Source: Typhlomys cinereus
Lineage: Eukaryota; Chordata; Mammalia; Rodentia; Platacanthomyidae
NCBI GenBank assembly: GCA_023101885.1
Contig: JALPQD010000207.1
Location: forward strand, 525,001 to 589,000
Length of the DNA stretch: 64,000 nucleotides
Direction: 5' to 3'
Shown: one piece after another, positions 28,701 to 39,973 of the stretch
Position numbering within the stretch: the first letter of the stretch is position 1
Layout: every line of letters starts with the position of its first letter
Program-made: the position numbers and the translations under genes
Notes under the pieces: model-generated
Seen by the model: the letters and a program-made list of their open reading frames with translations, nothing else
Database searches by the model: none
Told to the model about the DNA's origin: nothing

Positions 28701-31700
28701 CCCAGAACTTGGGAGTTGGAGGGAAGTTCAAGGAGATCAAGAGCTCAAGGTAATGTGCCAGCAAGATGGCTCTGGGTGGGTAAGGGAGCCGGCATACAAA
28801 CCTGACAACCCGAGTTTGGTACCTGGAGCCCACATGGTAGAATGATGGAAGGAGTGAACCTACTTCTGCAACTACATGCATGCCTGGCACGTGTGTGACT
28901 GTTCCATGCTTGCATGTTCTCCCTCCCTCTCTCTCTCTCTCTCCCTCTTCCCCCCTTCTCTCCCCTGATCTCTCTCAAATATATAAAATGTCAAAAAAAA
29001 TCAAGTTCATCCTCATACAGTGAGTTCAAGGTCAATCTAGTTACATGGCTCAAAATACAAACTAAACAAAGCAAACAAAAAACTCCCAACAAACCTGTAC
29101 TTCTACCCCTGCTCTGGTCAGACGCTGTTCTTATCTCCGCCCAAAGGCTCACCTAGGACTACTTTGAAGTGATTTCCAAGAGGCTGTCTCTGACACTTTA
29201 AGTGATCTCCTAACTTTCTAACCCTCTTCTTTGTAAGCATGTACTCCGCATTTATTTCCTATCATTCCTTCCCTGTAAATGCCTCTTTCGTGCAGTGGTG
29301 TTCCACACTGTGCCCTGCAGAGCACTCAGCACACAAACACTCAGACAGTGTGTAATCCCAGATGTTTGGGAGGTTGAGACAGGAGGATTTAGAGCTTGAA
29401 ATCATTTTGGACTACACAGACAGATCCTGTCTCAAAAAAAACAGTATTACCCGTGATATAAAGCTCGCCTGGCATATGACAGCCTAGGGTCGGTGGGTGT
29501 GCTCAAGAGGCTGCCAGGAATCCCGTGGAAATGCTAAATGTATGAACAAGCAATCACTTCCAAGTGATCGTCGTTTCTGAAGCGCTCAAGCTTGTAAAGC
29601 ATTTAGAGAAGGGATGTACACAGGTAAGTTTTTAAGACTTCTACAGACAGAACTCTGGTCAGACCTCCTCATGACCAGCTTTCCTCTTCCTCCAGGAAGG
29701 CTGGGTTGCCAACATTACTTCTGTGCAGATGTGAAGGAGGCCAGGTCGATACTGCTGTTCAAGTCCTCAGAGCACGTCTATAAGTCCACACACAGGTTAG
29801 ACTAGAGTGACACATGACTACGAGGAGTCTGAGGGTCTTGCTTGGCAGACCTCAAAAAGAATGGGGATAGGGTGGAGACAGAGCCAGAGCCAAAATGACC
29901 AGGTCAGGTTCTTGAGTGAGTTCTTGGGAAGTGCTCTGGCCCTAAGATACTATGCATTTGAAAGAGATGCCAAAAATCTCTGCTGATCTTATGGGGATCA
30001 CAGAGTGATGCTCGCCCCAAATCACTTTTTCCTCTCATCCTGAGTGTCCTCCCAGCTGCTACCCAAGGGACATGGCTTTCCACCTCCTGAATATTGCACC
30101 TATGTCTCACCTTGATGTAGGTGTCCAAAGCAGGATGGACTCGGCGGGCAGCCAGCCAGATAGACAGAGGGGTGGTGTAAGGGAAGGTGGCCGTCACCAC
30201 ATGACTGGGTGCGGGAAAAGAGAATACCTTGAAGCCAAATTTCTGATAGAGATGGATGAGCTCAGGGGAGGGAGCCTCCTCTCCCTCACTCAAGATGCTG
30301 CCCACCGCACAGCGGCATTTCTCAGGAGGCACCTGTAGAGAAAGAACAAGGGTCAGGTCTGTGAAAGGAAAGAGACCCTCAGACCTTAGGCCCTCTGCTT
30401 CTGTGACAGCTCAGACTAGAGAACCACATGCTTAGTAAGTCACGCAAGTCCCAGAAAGCAGGACAGAACTGGCCATTTCTGTGCCTGTGAATGTGACTGC
30501 TGCAGATTGCCATCAACCCTTCATTTATTCCTTCAGCAAACCTGCCCAATCCCACATATGACCCGGGGGTAATGGCGATAAAAAAGATTTGTTCTCTGTC
30601 CCCAGAAGGCAGAAAGGCTCCTGAGTTATCACGCTCCACAGTCCACCATCAACAGGACTTCTAAAATGCTTCCACCTCCTGATGTGTTCTGCAGGCAGCC
30701 CCCAGCCTCTCAGAACCTCAGTCAGGACTGTAGGCAGCTTATGCCAGGGTCTGGATCTAGCACAGCCCAATGAGCTAATTTTTCTATTAACTTCCAGAGT
30801 ATCAAGCTTGGAAATCATGGTGGGCAAGGGAGTAGAAATGAGAAGGGGATAAGGAAAAGATTCTATGACTATCTTTCTTGGCCATGCCTCATAAAAACAA
30901 AAATGTATGTGTACGCAGATGAACACAGAGGGTACAGAGCAGGGTGGGGCCTTGGCCTCTCTTGTGGAAGCACAAGGATGTGAGAGTACGATGAACTCTA
31001 AGTAGAAGATAAAAGTTTGAAAGGGAATCTCTTCCCGGGCTCACTGACAGGGTCAACCGACCACTGCCAGCGCCTCTAGACCTCTTCCAACCCATCTCCC
31101 ATCCTGGGACCTTCCCAAGTCCTTTCCTGGTTATACTTAAGATTGACTCCCTGCAACTCTTTAGGTTTCTAATAAATATTCTTCCCATTCAACTCCTTTT
31201 CCTCCCTCTTGATTCTCCCTCCTCTGACTCCCAGAAGTCCCAGGCAGATGGGGCTCTTATGTGAGCCTCCAGGATTTCTGAGTACTAACTCAAGGCCTAT
31301 GGGGCTAATGTTCACTTCTCCTGGCACTCAAGAGGTCTTAAGTTTGTCCTATCTCTGGTGTTCCATATCCATTTTCTACTGTCCACGATTGTACCATCCT
31401 CTGAGCAGAACCCCCAAGGGAAAGTATTCATAAGTCCAAGACATCACAGATCATGTGTTCTCAGTTCTAAATTTTGCTTGATCTAAAGGTTCCAATTAAA
31501 GATGCCAATTCCCTCTACCTACACTTCTCTCCCCAGCCTGGCTTCCCAGCACCGTGAAGTCTGCCTCTATAGCCATTTCGTCATCCTACTATAGTTCTTT
31601 CGAGCCATTTTATCATCCCATGGGGCTTTCTCAGCCTTGATCTACCCCTCTACTACTCTAACCCCCCCCCCCACTTTGGCATTATACTTTCCTGGAGGCT

Positions 31701-33908
31701 TGAGCGCCTATTAGGATCTGGCCTCTGAGTGAATCCTAGAGGTCAACTCAAACTCAAGGCTCTGGTCTTCTTGCTGATCCCTGGACACTATGGCATCAAG
31801 CATAACCATGGTCATAACCACAGCCTGAGGAAGGCTGGTTAGGCTGTGAATCGTGAGTCATGTGATTCTGGCTCAGTCCCTGGGCTTCTTAGAACGCCAA
31901 TTCCCTGATATTTACCTTTCATATTGAAAGAGATCATTCACAAGGGCTTGGCTGGGGTCCAGCACTGTTGTTTTTTTCATAGCTATGACACAGTTCCAAC
32001 AACTGATCCTTGACATAGATTGTCCATGTACTCTGAATAGTTTCTCGCCACCATCTTTTAGGCTCAAGAACTCTTAAGGAGCTTCTAAGAGTAGTCTTAT
32101 GTCTCCCACATCCTCTTCCCCAAATAGTTACTGTGAAAGTTTTATCAAGCCCACTTGTTTTTTCCACCCAAAGGACACAGAAGACTGTTGCAGTACCACT
32201 TGCTATCTCCAGATGGTGCTTCTGCACCACTCACTGTTCAAGACCTGCAATGGCCAGGTTCCCACTGACCTAGACAGACAGTGGAATGATAACACATGCC
32301 ATAAAACCCAACCAGAACAAGTCATCTAATACAGGTTAGAAGTCCACAGAGAGTCACATGATCTCTTTTCTCTATGCCCTGGCCTGCCTCTTTGGGTTCG
32401 GGGTCTTCTTTACTGGTGACCAATTCAGCAGTCCTAATGGACACCCAACTTAAACCCTAGCTTTAGTTTCTGAAAGATACTCGAACACAGGTGATTAGAA
32501 CTTCCCAAGGTTCGTCAGTTCTCCTCTAAGACAAAACTAAACTTCCTAAGCCAAGTAAGCAAGGTGCCACAGCTCAGATCGTCCACACACGCTCAGCTCC
32601 TCAGGACCAGGCCTCCACAGGGCCAGCGCTCAGATGGGCGGAGAGCCATTGAGTACGTGGCAAGGGAGGGACGGAACCAGGCTCTGGCTCGGCCCGTTTT
32701 GCCAGCCTCCTCTCCCACCAAACACCCCACACACCCACATGGAACTATTTGCAGCCAAACATACCACGTCTTCCCATGCTGCCTGCCTTTGAGTAAGCTA
32801 CTTCTTCTGCTTAAGATGTTCCTCTTCAACCTGAATCTTCTGCCTGCAAAATTCCTGCCTATCCTTGTAAGACTCAGCTCAACTCCCTCCTTCAAAGCCT
32901 TTTGCTGCTTTGTAATGAGGAAGGCCGTCTTATCACTCCCAAACACTCCAGGGCTCTAGGCACAGAGACCCAGGATCCTTTTTCCCCACAAAAAACTCCT
33001 TCGTTTCTTTGGGCATGCACACAAAAACTATGCACCACAAACAACTCATCTCCCACCATCTGGAGAAACAGCTCTTTCACGGGGGAAAGAGACAGCTAAT
33101 ATAAAGATAGGACTCCTGGGGTCCTGGGAGTGTATGAAGCAAGGGCTCTCCTCCTGTCTGAGCAATCCCCCAACTCCATAAATGAGATCATTTCTTCCAT
33201 TCCCTTAGAGTATAGTCTAGCGGTTCCTTAATAAACTTACCACCTGCTAAGTAGAACATACCAAGTCAAAGCTAGAAAGCAGCTAAAGTAGCCATCAGTA
33301 AGGAGATAGGATGTTACAAAAATAATATAGTCCATGGAGTGGCCAACAGCAAGGAAAGTTCTCTCTAGGATGATGTCCTAAGATTGTCAAGGACTCAGAG
33401 GGTATAGCATTTTATATGGAAGAATTCCATCTACGTTGGTTTAATGGGACATCTTTATTTATGCCTAGCCCCAAGAGAAGAGTCTTAATCTCTTATGGAT
33501 ACTCCTTTCCCTACTGATACTATTTCTTTGGGTACCTGAGACCAGAACAAGAACTGGACTGAAACTGAACCAATGTGGAATCACCAGAGAGACAGGGGAG
33601 TGACCAGAACACCACCACTTTGAGCAAAGGAAAAACTCACTTAAGATCTGCCCTCAAAACCAAGACTATCAGCGAGTTGGAGATATGGCTCAGGGGTTAA
33701 GAGTCTGCCTTGCGAGCAGAATGTCCTGAGTTTGAATCCCAGGTCCCTCATAAAAACACCAGTGGAAATGGTGATGACTTCTGGCTTTGGTGGGCGGAGC
33801 CTGGGAAATCCCATAGCAAAGCAAAAAAGAGGTAGATGCAATCCAGGATGATTCCGTAGTCACCCTTGGTCCTCCAAAGGGACATATGTGCCCTCTGATG
33901 CACACGCG

Positions 33909-33950
<42 letters not shown>

Positions 33951-36900
33951 AATAAATAAATAAACAAAACAAAACAAGACTACAAGGGAAGAGACAGGCA
34001 TGCCAAACCTCAGAGCATCTCCTACACGCTCTGCAGCCTCCCGAGTCCCAGTGAACTTGAAGTTTCCAGATACAGCATGATCCTGAAACAGGTCCCCCTC
34101 CCCCTACCACAGATGTCGCTGACAAACCTGTGGTACCAACCCATCTCAGGGTCCTGCCCGGCAAGATCTCACTGAGTCTAACAACGGAACAAGATTAGTG
34201 TCATGGAAGATCTAGAAAAGAGGAATTATGTTAGCTGGCCCAGTGAGCTCACTAGGAACGGCCGACCCCAGGCTCACAACCTCCTGGGGCAGCTGCATCG
34301 GTCCAGACAAAGAGGGCTGCCCTGATCTAACTGCCGTCTACCCAGAGCTGCCAAGGCAAAGGGAGAAGTAGAGGCAGAGCTCTGTGCTTGCGCTGGTGTT
34401 TCCAGAGTTACAAAACAGTGGTGCCTGCCAATTACAGATATACGCTGGGCTTTCTTTACCCTCTTGGTGCTGCAGGTCAACACACCAAGTCTTGATGTCC
34501 AACTTCCTGGCGTGTGAAGGCACATCGGGCAGCCACTAGTAAGGGTATGGGCTGATGCCCGAAGCCAGGACAAAGGACAGGACTTGCATACTTCAGGCTC
34601 AGAGGGAAGGAAGGAGTCAGTAAGATGTCAACTTTCAAAGGGGATTCTGGAGCTTTCTGAGAATATCCGTATTTAGTTCCTTAGGCACTTTCTCCATGGC
34701 TCCCAGAAGTACTGATAGCTAACACCTAACAAGGCCTCACCACTTGTTCCAGTTGTTCCCTCCACACATCCAATTCACTAAATCCAAACAGTGCTGTTAT
34801 CGACTCAGTTCCTAAGGCCCAGTCGACAGAACTACTTAACAAATGTCACACAGCAAGGATGTGCATGTGGGGTCAGGATCAAACACAAGCAGAGCAGCTC
34901 TGAACTACTCCAAACAACCCACAGCTACTTGGGAATTTGAGAGAGGAAAAAGATGCAATGTGTCCCTTCACACTCCCCAGGTGACATGTAGCAGGCAAAG
35001 TACAAAGATCCACGAGGCTCTCTCACAGGCAGGGCTAATGTCAAGCATGCTATTGTACTTATTAGGAGCAAGGTACTGGACCTTTCCCTTATAATTGAGA
35101 CTGCACAAAAACAAAACCCTGGGACAGGAGTAAATTATGTTCAGCACGAACAAACCCTGAGTTCAATATGCAGCACCAAAATAAAACAGAAAAAAAAACA
35201 AAAAAACCCAGAGGCAGGGATTCTTTCGTCCCCAGTTGTCAGATGAAGAGACTCACTAAGAGGCCAAGTGACTCAGTGAGAGTCAGGCTGGTAAGCAGCT
35301 AGACCTTGATTCAGACTAAGAATGGTGAGTCCAGAGGCCTCTCCTCTCACCTCTCTCCCTTTCAAGGGCAGCTCTATTGGGCGAAGAGGCAACTCACTTT
35401 GCAAGATCAAAAGCCTGGCTCTACCTGGCAGAAAATAACCACAGGGTAGCGGGGGTGGGGGCAGACTGGGTATTCAGGAAGCATAAACTAAGTCCATATT
35501 TCCATTGCCTTGTTAAGGAGATCAGCCCCTCCACACACGTTTCCCAAGCTACATCTGTCTCAAGAGAAGGTACCCCCTCCCCACCCAACTGCAGTGACAC
35601 AGAGAGCAGCACAGGCCTAAAAAGAACTCTTGACAGCACTGGGGCCTACAGACTTGATAGCTTCAGGCCTTGATTCTCAGAGAGGGGCACAGTACTCTAG
35701 CTCTCTAAAGGCAGAGTCCAAAGTACTACCAGTTCCCACCACGACACTCCATACACCTTGTTAGACGGTAGATGTAAAGTAGCAGATCCTGATGGCCTAG
35801 ACCCGGTAAACATAACTGGCTGCCACACCCTCTTGCTTTAGCCAGACTCCCGCAAAAGCAAGCAGGTAAGTTGCTTAAGCTCCCAACAGCAGAGGAAGTG
35901 GTAGAAGAGGAAGGCAGGGCAGGAGGGGCAGTCAGGACAGATCCACGGACACGGCAAGAGCAGCTCGCTGCCAGGGCCCGAGCATAGGCTGGAGTGTCCA
36001 GGGTCAAGCAGAAGGTCCTCCCGTTCTTCTTACTGGAGTTTCCAAAAGGACTAAGCCCAGCAGAGGAGACTAAGGTCAATTTCTGACCTCTTACTACCCA
36101 TCTCAGAAACAGGGTTGAGGGCAGGGAGATTTTCCCAACCAGGATCCTTCCCTACCTGTGCAAAAGACAATGTGAATCGGTGTGTACGGGGAACAACGGA
36201 GGTCTACAACTTGGACTCTGGAATTTACTTTGCAGAAAAAATGGCCTCCTCTCCATGAATGTTGAGCTCTGCATTCGAGAAGGACTCCCATGACCAACGA
36301 CGACCAGGCCCTGTCCACTCCCTGATACATGTTCCCTCACTCCCTCATTCCCACATCACCTCCAAGGCTTTCAGGGTCAGGGAGTGAAGTCGTCATGTAC
36401 CCAGACCTCATGAAGGCCTCCTCTCACCCAGGAGCCGACAGCTCAGGACTCATAGCTCAAGCAGCACATAGGACTGTCCAGGCAGCTGCTCTGGCCTGCC
36501 TCAAGGGTGTTCTTTCTTCTATCACTTTCTAGATCCATAACAGACAAAGCAAGGGCTTCATCGGGCTTCTTCCAGGAGACCGGCCTTCCCCTAGAACAGC
36601 TCAGGCCAGGAACCATCATAACTAAGGAGCTGTCAGCTCACGCCTCTGGGGAAGGAGGCAGGAACCAAAGCCAAGCAAATCTCTAAGCTGGTGTATTCAC
36701 TGCCCCACTCACAGAGCTTGAAACGTTTACTTCCTGCCCACATTCACAGGAAAGACATCTGGATCTTGTTGGACTAGTCCAGGAGTGGAATAGGATGCTC
36801 ACGAGGTTGGTTTATCTTCTCTTTCTCTGGGAACCAGAACACAAGGGCTCCCCAAAGGGCGCAGCCAGCAGAGGTGGCTAGGGAGCAAGCACGGGTTCTC

Positions 36901-39900
36901 AGTGTTCCCTAAGACTGTGATGAAGTAACCGTTCTGGCTTCTGACACTCCCAGTGTCAAGAAATTCTGAAAACCAGGTCCCATGGTCTCCATGTTGTTTC
37001 AGTACCAGCACAGGGTCTGACATAGATACTAAAAACAAAACAAAACAACAACAACAACAAAAAACTATGATTGATCAATACTCATGCTATCTGCCCCTCA
37101 ATCTTCCCAGCAATTATCACCAACACACACAGTACCAGAAGATGGACCAGGCAGTCTGATTAGCCATGAGCCCCTAATCCTGGGGGGGGGTGCAGGTTAA
37201 GATTTCTACTGAGCACAGAAATGTTTTAGGAGCTGGTAAGGACTCGAGTGTCATCTGAAGTGCCAGGATGTATGCTAGCTCTGAACATGGGTATCTTCTG
37301 GAGTGTCCCAAGGCTAGGAAGGACAGGATCTAAGTGGCCACCTAACCTCTTTGCTCATCTATGTGCTGGAGAAATATCCACTTCCAGACCAAGGTCTACG
37401 TCAGGGTCAAATCGTTGAGTCTAATCCTTTCAGAAAAGGCTAATCAGTGGTTTTTCAGTTTTTCTTTGTTGTTGAGGATCAGGTGCTAGGATGGATGTGT
37501 TATTTATATCACTCAAATAAAAAGTTTAAAACACATAAATAAAAAATGCCATGCAGAAATGGCAGCAGCCTATATGTTAGAGCCTGGGAAATTGCAGAAC
37601 AAAGCAAAGAGGAGACATAACAATCTAGGGTGATACCTGAAGTCACCCTTAGGCCTCCACAGCCACATACAGTGCCTCTGATTCACCCAGACACACATGC
37701 AAAAAATTATATATATCACTTAAGAGAATCCTTCCCCGTCTATCTATGAAGCAAGTATTTACCAAAACATTGCAGAAGAGAAAACAGAAACTCAGAAAGT
37801 GTGATAAGCCCAAGATCACACAGCAGAAAGTAATGAAATACAATCAAAACCTGAAACTTCTGGCTTAAGGCTGTATTCTGAGGTCATGGTTGCCCTGGAC
37901 CAGCCAGCACCCAAGTCAGACTATGCTCAACCTACACCAGACACCCAGGGGCCACTCAAACCCTGGGCGAGCCCCGGGGCAGCTGACTGGAAGCAGTGGT
38001 CATTCCTGGGTAAAAGTTCATCTGAGCAGTGTTCTTCTGTCTGATTTCCCCTGACCTAACCCATGGCAGTGAGTCCGGAGCATCGGCGACCGTGGCCTGT
38101 CCCCATCCTGGGATCAGTACCTTCAACCCAAATGGCAATGTGTTCTTTTCTTATCACATTTGGGACCCAGGGCTTCCAAGTCGAGGCAATACCATTTCCT
38201 ACTCACCTGACTGCAAAACCTCAGACAATGTCTACTCATCCCTCAACAAGCCCGTGCCACCTGTCACCTGGGCCCAGCTCAATCTTCTCAATGACCTCTA
38301 TGCCTCACCTTCTTCCCTCCTCCACCTGCCCTCCAGTGAGCTACCTAAAACAAAGGTAGCAAATGGCCACCACGCCCATCTTTCCAACCTGGTGTACTTC
38401 CCCCAACCCCCAACTAACTCAGGGAACCTTTTCACCTCTTTCTCCACCCACCACATGTCCACTGGGCCACATTTCCTCTTCATCCTATGACTCCAGGCCT
38501 TTGTTCTTACAGTTTCCCTCGCCAAGTAATTCTTCACAGCAAAGCCAAATTGTGCTCATGTGAGAAGGTCCAGCTGAAATCCCTGTCTTCTCCAAGCCTT
38601 CCCAGCAGATTTGGGGCACCCTCCCTTAAATCCCCAACACAAACTTCTCTAAACACGGAGCCCAGGATCTTGCTGGAAAATCATTTGTGTAAGGCTGACA
38701 TGCCAACCACAGCTTCCTGAGCGGAGCACTGGGGTCCTGAGTGAGGGTGCAAAGCAAGGTTTGGCACAGAGAGCAAATTAGCGCACCCCAGTTTCAACTA
38801 GTGCTCCAGTAAGGATTCATTGGCGGACGGCGAGTGAGTAGGTTTGCCCACCTGAGCTCTCCAGGCAAGAGGATTCCAAATTCAAATTCCCCAGGGCTTG
38901 ATTTGATAGTGGTCCAGAAATGGAGGCTGGAAAGCCCTTGGAAGAGCTGAAGAGCTGCCAGCCCATCCAGCTGTGGGCAACACTACCCCCTAGCATGGCA
39001 AGAGGCTACATTGGCAAGTCCTGACTCACCGTAGGCTGTAGTTCAGCCAAACGCCTACAGAGCGCCAGTGATGCTGAATTGTTTCTGACCTGAGCATCAC
39101 AGACATTCTGAGCAGCTCATCTGGCTTTACTTGGCTCTCTTCCAACCAGGTAGCTTGAGGTCTTAAGGAAATGCCGTATCACTAGGTCATGAGGCACTTC
39201 AGCGGCTAGGGAGGTGGGATTTCAAGTCCCAAACTGGGATCTGCCCTCTCAGCCTCAGGAATCCGCAGTCCTAGCACAAGAGCTGACGTGTGGAAAGCAG
39301 GTACATCAAGATTTCACCCTAGAGAGGGGCAGAATCCGAGTGGCATGGCCTTAGGGCACCAACTCCAAATGAAGACAGGAGAAGAAACAGCAAGAGGAGC
39401 CAAAGGATCAGAGTTCAGGCAGAAACTAGAGACTCACAGTGACATGGTCTGCTGCACTCAGAAATCCCTGCGTAGATCTAGGTAAGGGGAAGCAGTTGTG
39501 GGCAAGTGCAAAGCTTAGGATGCCCACAGCAGCAGTCCAGGCTAAGTCTGGAAGGGGCTTTCAACTGGTCTAAGGTCCAGCTCAGATTTTCCCACTCTTT
39601 TCTCAGAAAACCAAAGCCCGACTCAACCCCAAATCCTCGTCGGGGTGCATCTAAGACATGGAACCCCTGAAGACTCCTTACCGTATGGGGGTTGTCATAG
39701 CAGACGGCGATGGAACGGAGTTTGGGGGAGATGCTGCAGCTCTCGGTGAAAAGTCGTCCGGTATCGCCGTAGGGCCCCACATGGAACTTATAGGCCACAG
39801 TGATGTTACGGATGGGGGGTGATCCGGCACTCACTGTCACCTCAGTCAGCAGTCCTGAGTACCCAACGAAGGCCAGCAGGGTCAGCAGCAGCAGCAGAGT

Positions 39901-39939
39901 CAAGCCTCCAATCAGGCCCAGCAGCAGTAGGTCTGACAT
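12744..39939 (-). CDS. TEX264: TEX264, ER-phagy receptor (complete, four coding exons, 310 aa)
   Basis: Single-pass ER and nuclear-envelope protein. Two roles are known: as an ER-phagy receptor that binds LC3/GABARAP, and as an adaptor that brings p97/VCP to topoisomerase-1 crosslinks. The frame is complement(39682..39939, 30111..30332, 16150..16318, 12744..13027), 933 bases, intron phases 0, 0 and 1, no frameshift. Residues 4-26 form a leucine-rich membrane anchor. About 40-185 form the GyrI-like domain. About 195-310 are Ser/Glu/Gly-rich and look disordered. The LC3-interacting motif Phe-Glu-Glu-Leu is at F273-L276, preceded by S271 and S272 and followed by acidic residues, exactly the human register. 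Human is 313 aa, and the length difference is in the variable C-terminus. Introns are about 9.3, 13.8 and 3.1 kb. Confidence 0.97.
13028..16149 (-). other. TEX264: TEX264 intron 4 (between coding exons 3 and 4)
   Basis: Mostly unique sequence with no SINE recognised. It includes an RFX X-box-like motif (14014-14027) and an AT-rich, homeodomain-site-like patch at about 14735-14825. Confidence 0.75.
14014..14027. promoter_or_regulatory. RFX X-box-like motif
   Basis: GTCTCCATGGTAAC matches the imperfect palindrome GTNNCC-N2-GGNAAC bound by RFX factors. Confidence 0.4.
16150..16318 (-). CDS. TEX264: TEX264 coding exon 3 (residues 161-217)
   Basis: The acceptor GACCAG|GAACGG is at 16319/16318. 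The donor GGCACAG|GTACAA is at 16150/16149, phase 1. It encodes the end of the GyrI-like domain (ERKLCAHPRLEIYQ, then CPLARQGDFYVPE). Confidence 0.96.
16493..16727 (+). repeat. B2-superfamily-like SINE, diverged copy
   Basis: tRNA-like head with A-box TGGCTCAGGGGTTAAG, the shared body word AGAGCAAAGCAAAAAG, and a simple-sequence tail ending in (CA)n AATAAAA. Confidence 0.75.
16651..16720 (+). repeat. (TCTG)n/(TC)n/(CA)n compound microsatellite
   Basis: Tandem TCTG, then TC, then CA units forming the tail of the adjacent SINE. Confidence 0.9.
18233..18246. promoter_or_regulatory. RFX X-box motif
   Basis: GTTGCCATGGAAAC differs at one position from the ideal palindromic X-box GTTGCCATGGCAAC. 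It lies in GC-rich unique intron sequence. Confidence 0.5.
19925..20110. other. GC-rich, CpG-containing intronic patch
   Basis: Free of recognised repeats, with unusual CpG density for this intron, followed by TTTTTAATTACAC (homeodomain-type core TAATTA). It looks like constrained non-coding DNA, which is an inference from composition only. Confidence 0.3.
21325..21437 (+). repeat. Polypurine (GA-rich) tract
   Basis: More than 100 bases of almost pure G/A on the plus strand, with mirror-like GAGAGA segments. Such tracts can form triplex DNA. Confidence 0.85.
22510..22725 (-). repeat. B3-like SINE
   Basis: Reverse orientation: TTTTATTTATCTGGCAGG at the tail end, then GGAGGTCAGAGAACAAC and CATCGACCTCAGGTCAC. 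These are typical of B2/B3-type rodent SINEs. Confidence 0.6.
23284..23420 (-). repeat. MIR SINE relic
   Basis: Reverse-oriented MIR: TTACCTCTCTAGGCCTCTGT, then GCCATTTGGGGAT, ending in AATAAATGCTGAATAAG. Confidence 0.6.
23571..23599 (+). pseudogene. U6 snRNA 5' fragment (29 nt)
   Basis: GTGCTCGTTTTGGCAGCACA followed by TACACTAAA matches U6 positions 1-29 with three transitions (at U6 positions 8, 11 and 23). It lacks the rest of U6 and any visible snRNA promoter, so it is not a functional gene. Confidence 0.75.
23571..24688 (+). mobile_element. U6 snRNA / LINE-1-type 3' end chimeric retrotransposition insert
   Basis: The insert opens with the first 29 bases of U6 snRNA. It continues without a break into about 1.0 kb of sequence ending in a purine-rich, G-tract segment (24540-24640) and an A-rich tail (24655-24688), the layout of rodent LINE-1 3' UTRs. 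The flanks look like an aged target-site duplication: AAACAGGGCTCGG (23558-23570) against AAACAAAGCTTGG (24689-24701), 10 of 13 identical with only transitions. U6/LINE-1 chimeras made by reverse-transcriptase template switching are known in mammals. The LINE-1 identity of the body is inferred from structure, not from a search. Confidence 0.6.
25189..25483 (+). repeat. Young B2-superfamily-like SINE with perfect target-site duplication
   Basis: Flanked by identical 15-bp AAGATCCAGAATAAG (25174-25188 and 25484-25498). It has the A-box-like TAGCTCAGGGGTTA, the family body (GCCCTGGAAGGCAGAGCCTG) and an A-rich tail with AATAAA. Confidence 0.85.
25555..25701 (-). repeat. B2-superfamily-like SINE, short minus-strand copy
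   Basis: The reverse-oriented tRNA-like head ends at CCTGAGCCATCTCTTCAGCC. The body is missing, replaced by (GT)n and (GA)n (25586-25632). Confidence 0.8.
27311..27381. promoter_or_regulatory. CRE and MEF2 motifs, candidate intronic enhancer
   Basis: The full palindromic CRE TGACGTCA (27311-27318) and the MEF2 consensus CTAAAAATAA (27372-27381) lie 53 bases apart in repeat-free sequence. Activity is inferred. Confidence 0.4.
28553..28669 (-). repeat. B1-like SINE
   Basis: A poly-T run is followed by GAGACAGGATCTCTCTCTCT, the reverse-oriented B1 start, then a diverged body. Confidence 0.65.
28670..28745 (+). repeat. B1-like SINE fragment
   Basis: CATACCTGTAATCCCAGAAC followed by TTGGGAGTTGG; truncated at the right by the adjoining B3-like element. 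Confidence 0.55.
28750..28990 (+). repeat. B3-like SINE
   Basis: AGCAAGATGGCTCTGGGTGG head, then CCCACATGGTAGAATGATGG, then a TC-rich tail. It is very close to the rodent B3 layout. Confidence 0.7.
29345..29443 (+). repeat. B1-like SINE fragment
   Basis: GTAATCCCAGATGTTTGGGA, then GACAGGAGGATTTAGAG, ending in CCTGTCTCAAAAAAAACA. Confidence 0.7.
30111..30332 (-). CDS. TEX264: TEX264 coding exon 2 (residues 87-160)
   Basis: The acceptor CTACAG|GTGCCT is at 30333/30332 and the donor ATCAAG|GTGAGA at 30111/30110; both edges are phase 0. It encodes the core of the GyrI-like domain: VPPEKCRCAVG at the start and HPALDTYIK at the end. Confidence 0.96.
32795..32910 (+). repeat. L2 LINE 3' end relic
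   Basis: Matches the L2 tail layout: CCTATCCTTGTAAGACTCAG, then CTCAACTCCCTCCTTCAAAG. Confidence 0.55.
33672..33976 (+). repeat. B2-superfamily-like SINE with CA-rich tail
   Basis: Head ATATGGCTCAGGGGTTAAGA, B-box-like GAGTTTGAATCCCAGG, body AAAGCAAAAAAGAGGTAGA, tail (CG)n(CA)n AAATAAATAAATAA. The flanks share a short near-repeat (CAAGACTA). Confidence 0.85.
33900..33950 (+). repeat. (CG)n(CA)n microsatellite
   Basis: Alternating pyrimidine-purine DNA (CGCG then CACA) in the tail of the SINE; Z-DNA-prone. Confidence 0.9.
34735..34860 (+). repeat. MIR-like SINE relic
   Basis: Ends with the diagnostic ACAAATGTCACACAGCAAGG stretch. The core is diverged. Confidence 0.45.
35205..35320 (+). repeat. 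MIR SINE relic
   Basis: CAGATGAAGAGACTCACTAA, then GAGGCCAAGTGACTCA. Confidence 0.55.
37531..37715 (+). repeat. B2-superfamily-like SINE, 5'-truncated
   Basis: Starts inside the family body: ATGCCATGCAGAAATGGCAG, then GAACAAAGCAAAGAGG, then CACCCTTAGGCCTCCACAG. There is no tRNA-like head. Confidence 0.75.
37735..37870 (+). repeat. MIR SINE relic
   Basis: GAAGCAAGTATTTACCAAAA, then GAGAAAACAGAAACTCAGAA and GATCACACAGCAGAAAG. Confidence 0.6.
38488..38620 (+). repeat. L2 LINE 3' end relic
   Basis: CAGGCCTTTGTTCTTACAGT and TTCTCCAAGCCTTCCCAGCA are the recurrent blocks of L2 tails. Confidence 0.45.
39682..39939 (-). CDS. TEX264: TEX264 coding exon 1 (residues 1-86)
   Basis: The ATG at 39939-39937 opens MSDLLLLGLIGG, the family N-terminus. 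The donor ACG|GTAAGG is at 39682/39681, phase 0. It encodes the membrane anchor and the start of the GyrI-like domain. The 34-base 5' UTR part of this exon runs to an acceptor TTTGCAG|CTACC (39974/39973). Confidence 0.96.
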
Positions 39940-39973
39940 GGCTCTGGGACCCCCTCACGGCACCCCAAGGTAG
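39940..39973 (-). other. TEX264: TEX264 5' UTR segment in the ATG exon
   Basis: Lies between a clear acceptor (CTCCTTTGCAG, ending at 39974) and the start codon. Confidence 0.7.

Larger units (their letters stand above)
16319..30110 (-). other. TEX264: TEX264 intron 3 (between coding exons 2 and 3)
   Basis: A 13.8 kb intron. Contents from left: a SINE (16493-16727), a long fairly unique stretch (16730-21300), a purine tract (21325-21437), a B3-like SINE (22510-22725), a MIR relic, the U6/LINE chimera (23571-24688), two B2-type SINEs (25189-25483 and 25555-25701), unique sequence with CRE and MEF2 motifs (27311-27381), then B1/B3 SINEs (28553-29443). No exon evidence inside. Confidence 0.8.
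30333..39681 (-). other. TEX264: TEX264 intron 2 (between coding exons 1 and 2)
   Basis: A 9.3 kb intron. It contains L2 relics (32795-32910 and 38488-38620), a SINE with long CA tail (33672-33976), MIR relics (34735-34860, 35205-35320, 37735-37870) and a truncated SINE (37531-37715). No coding evidence. Confidence 0.8.
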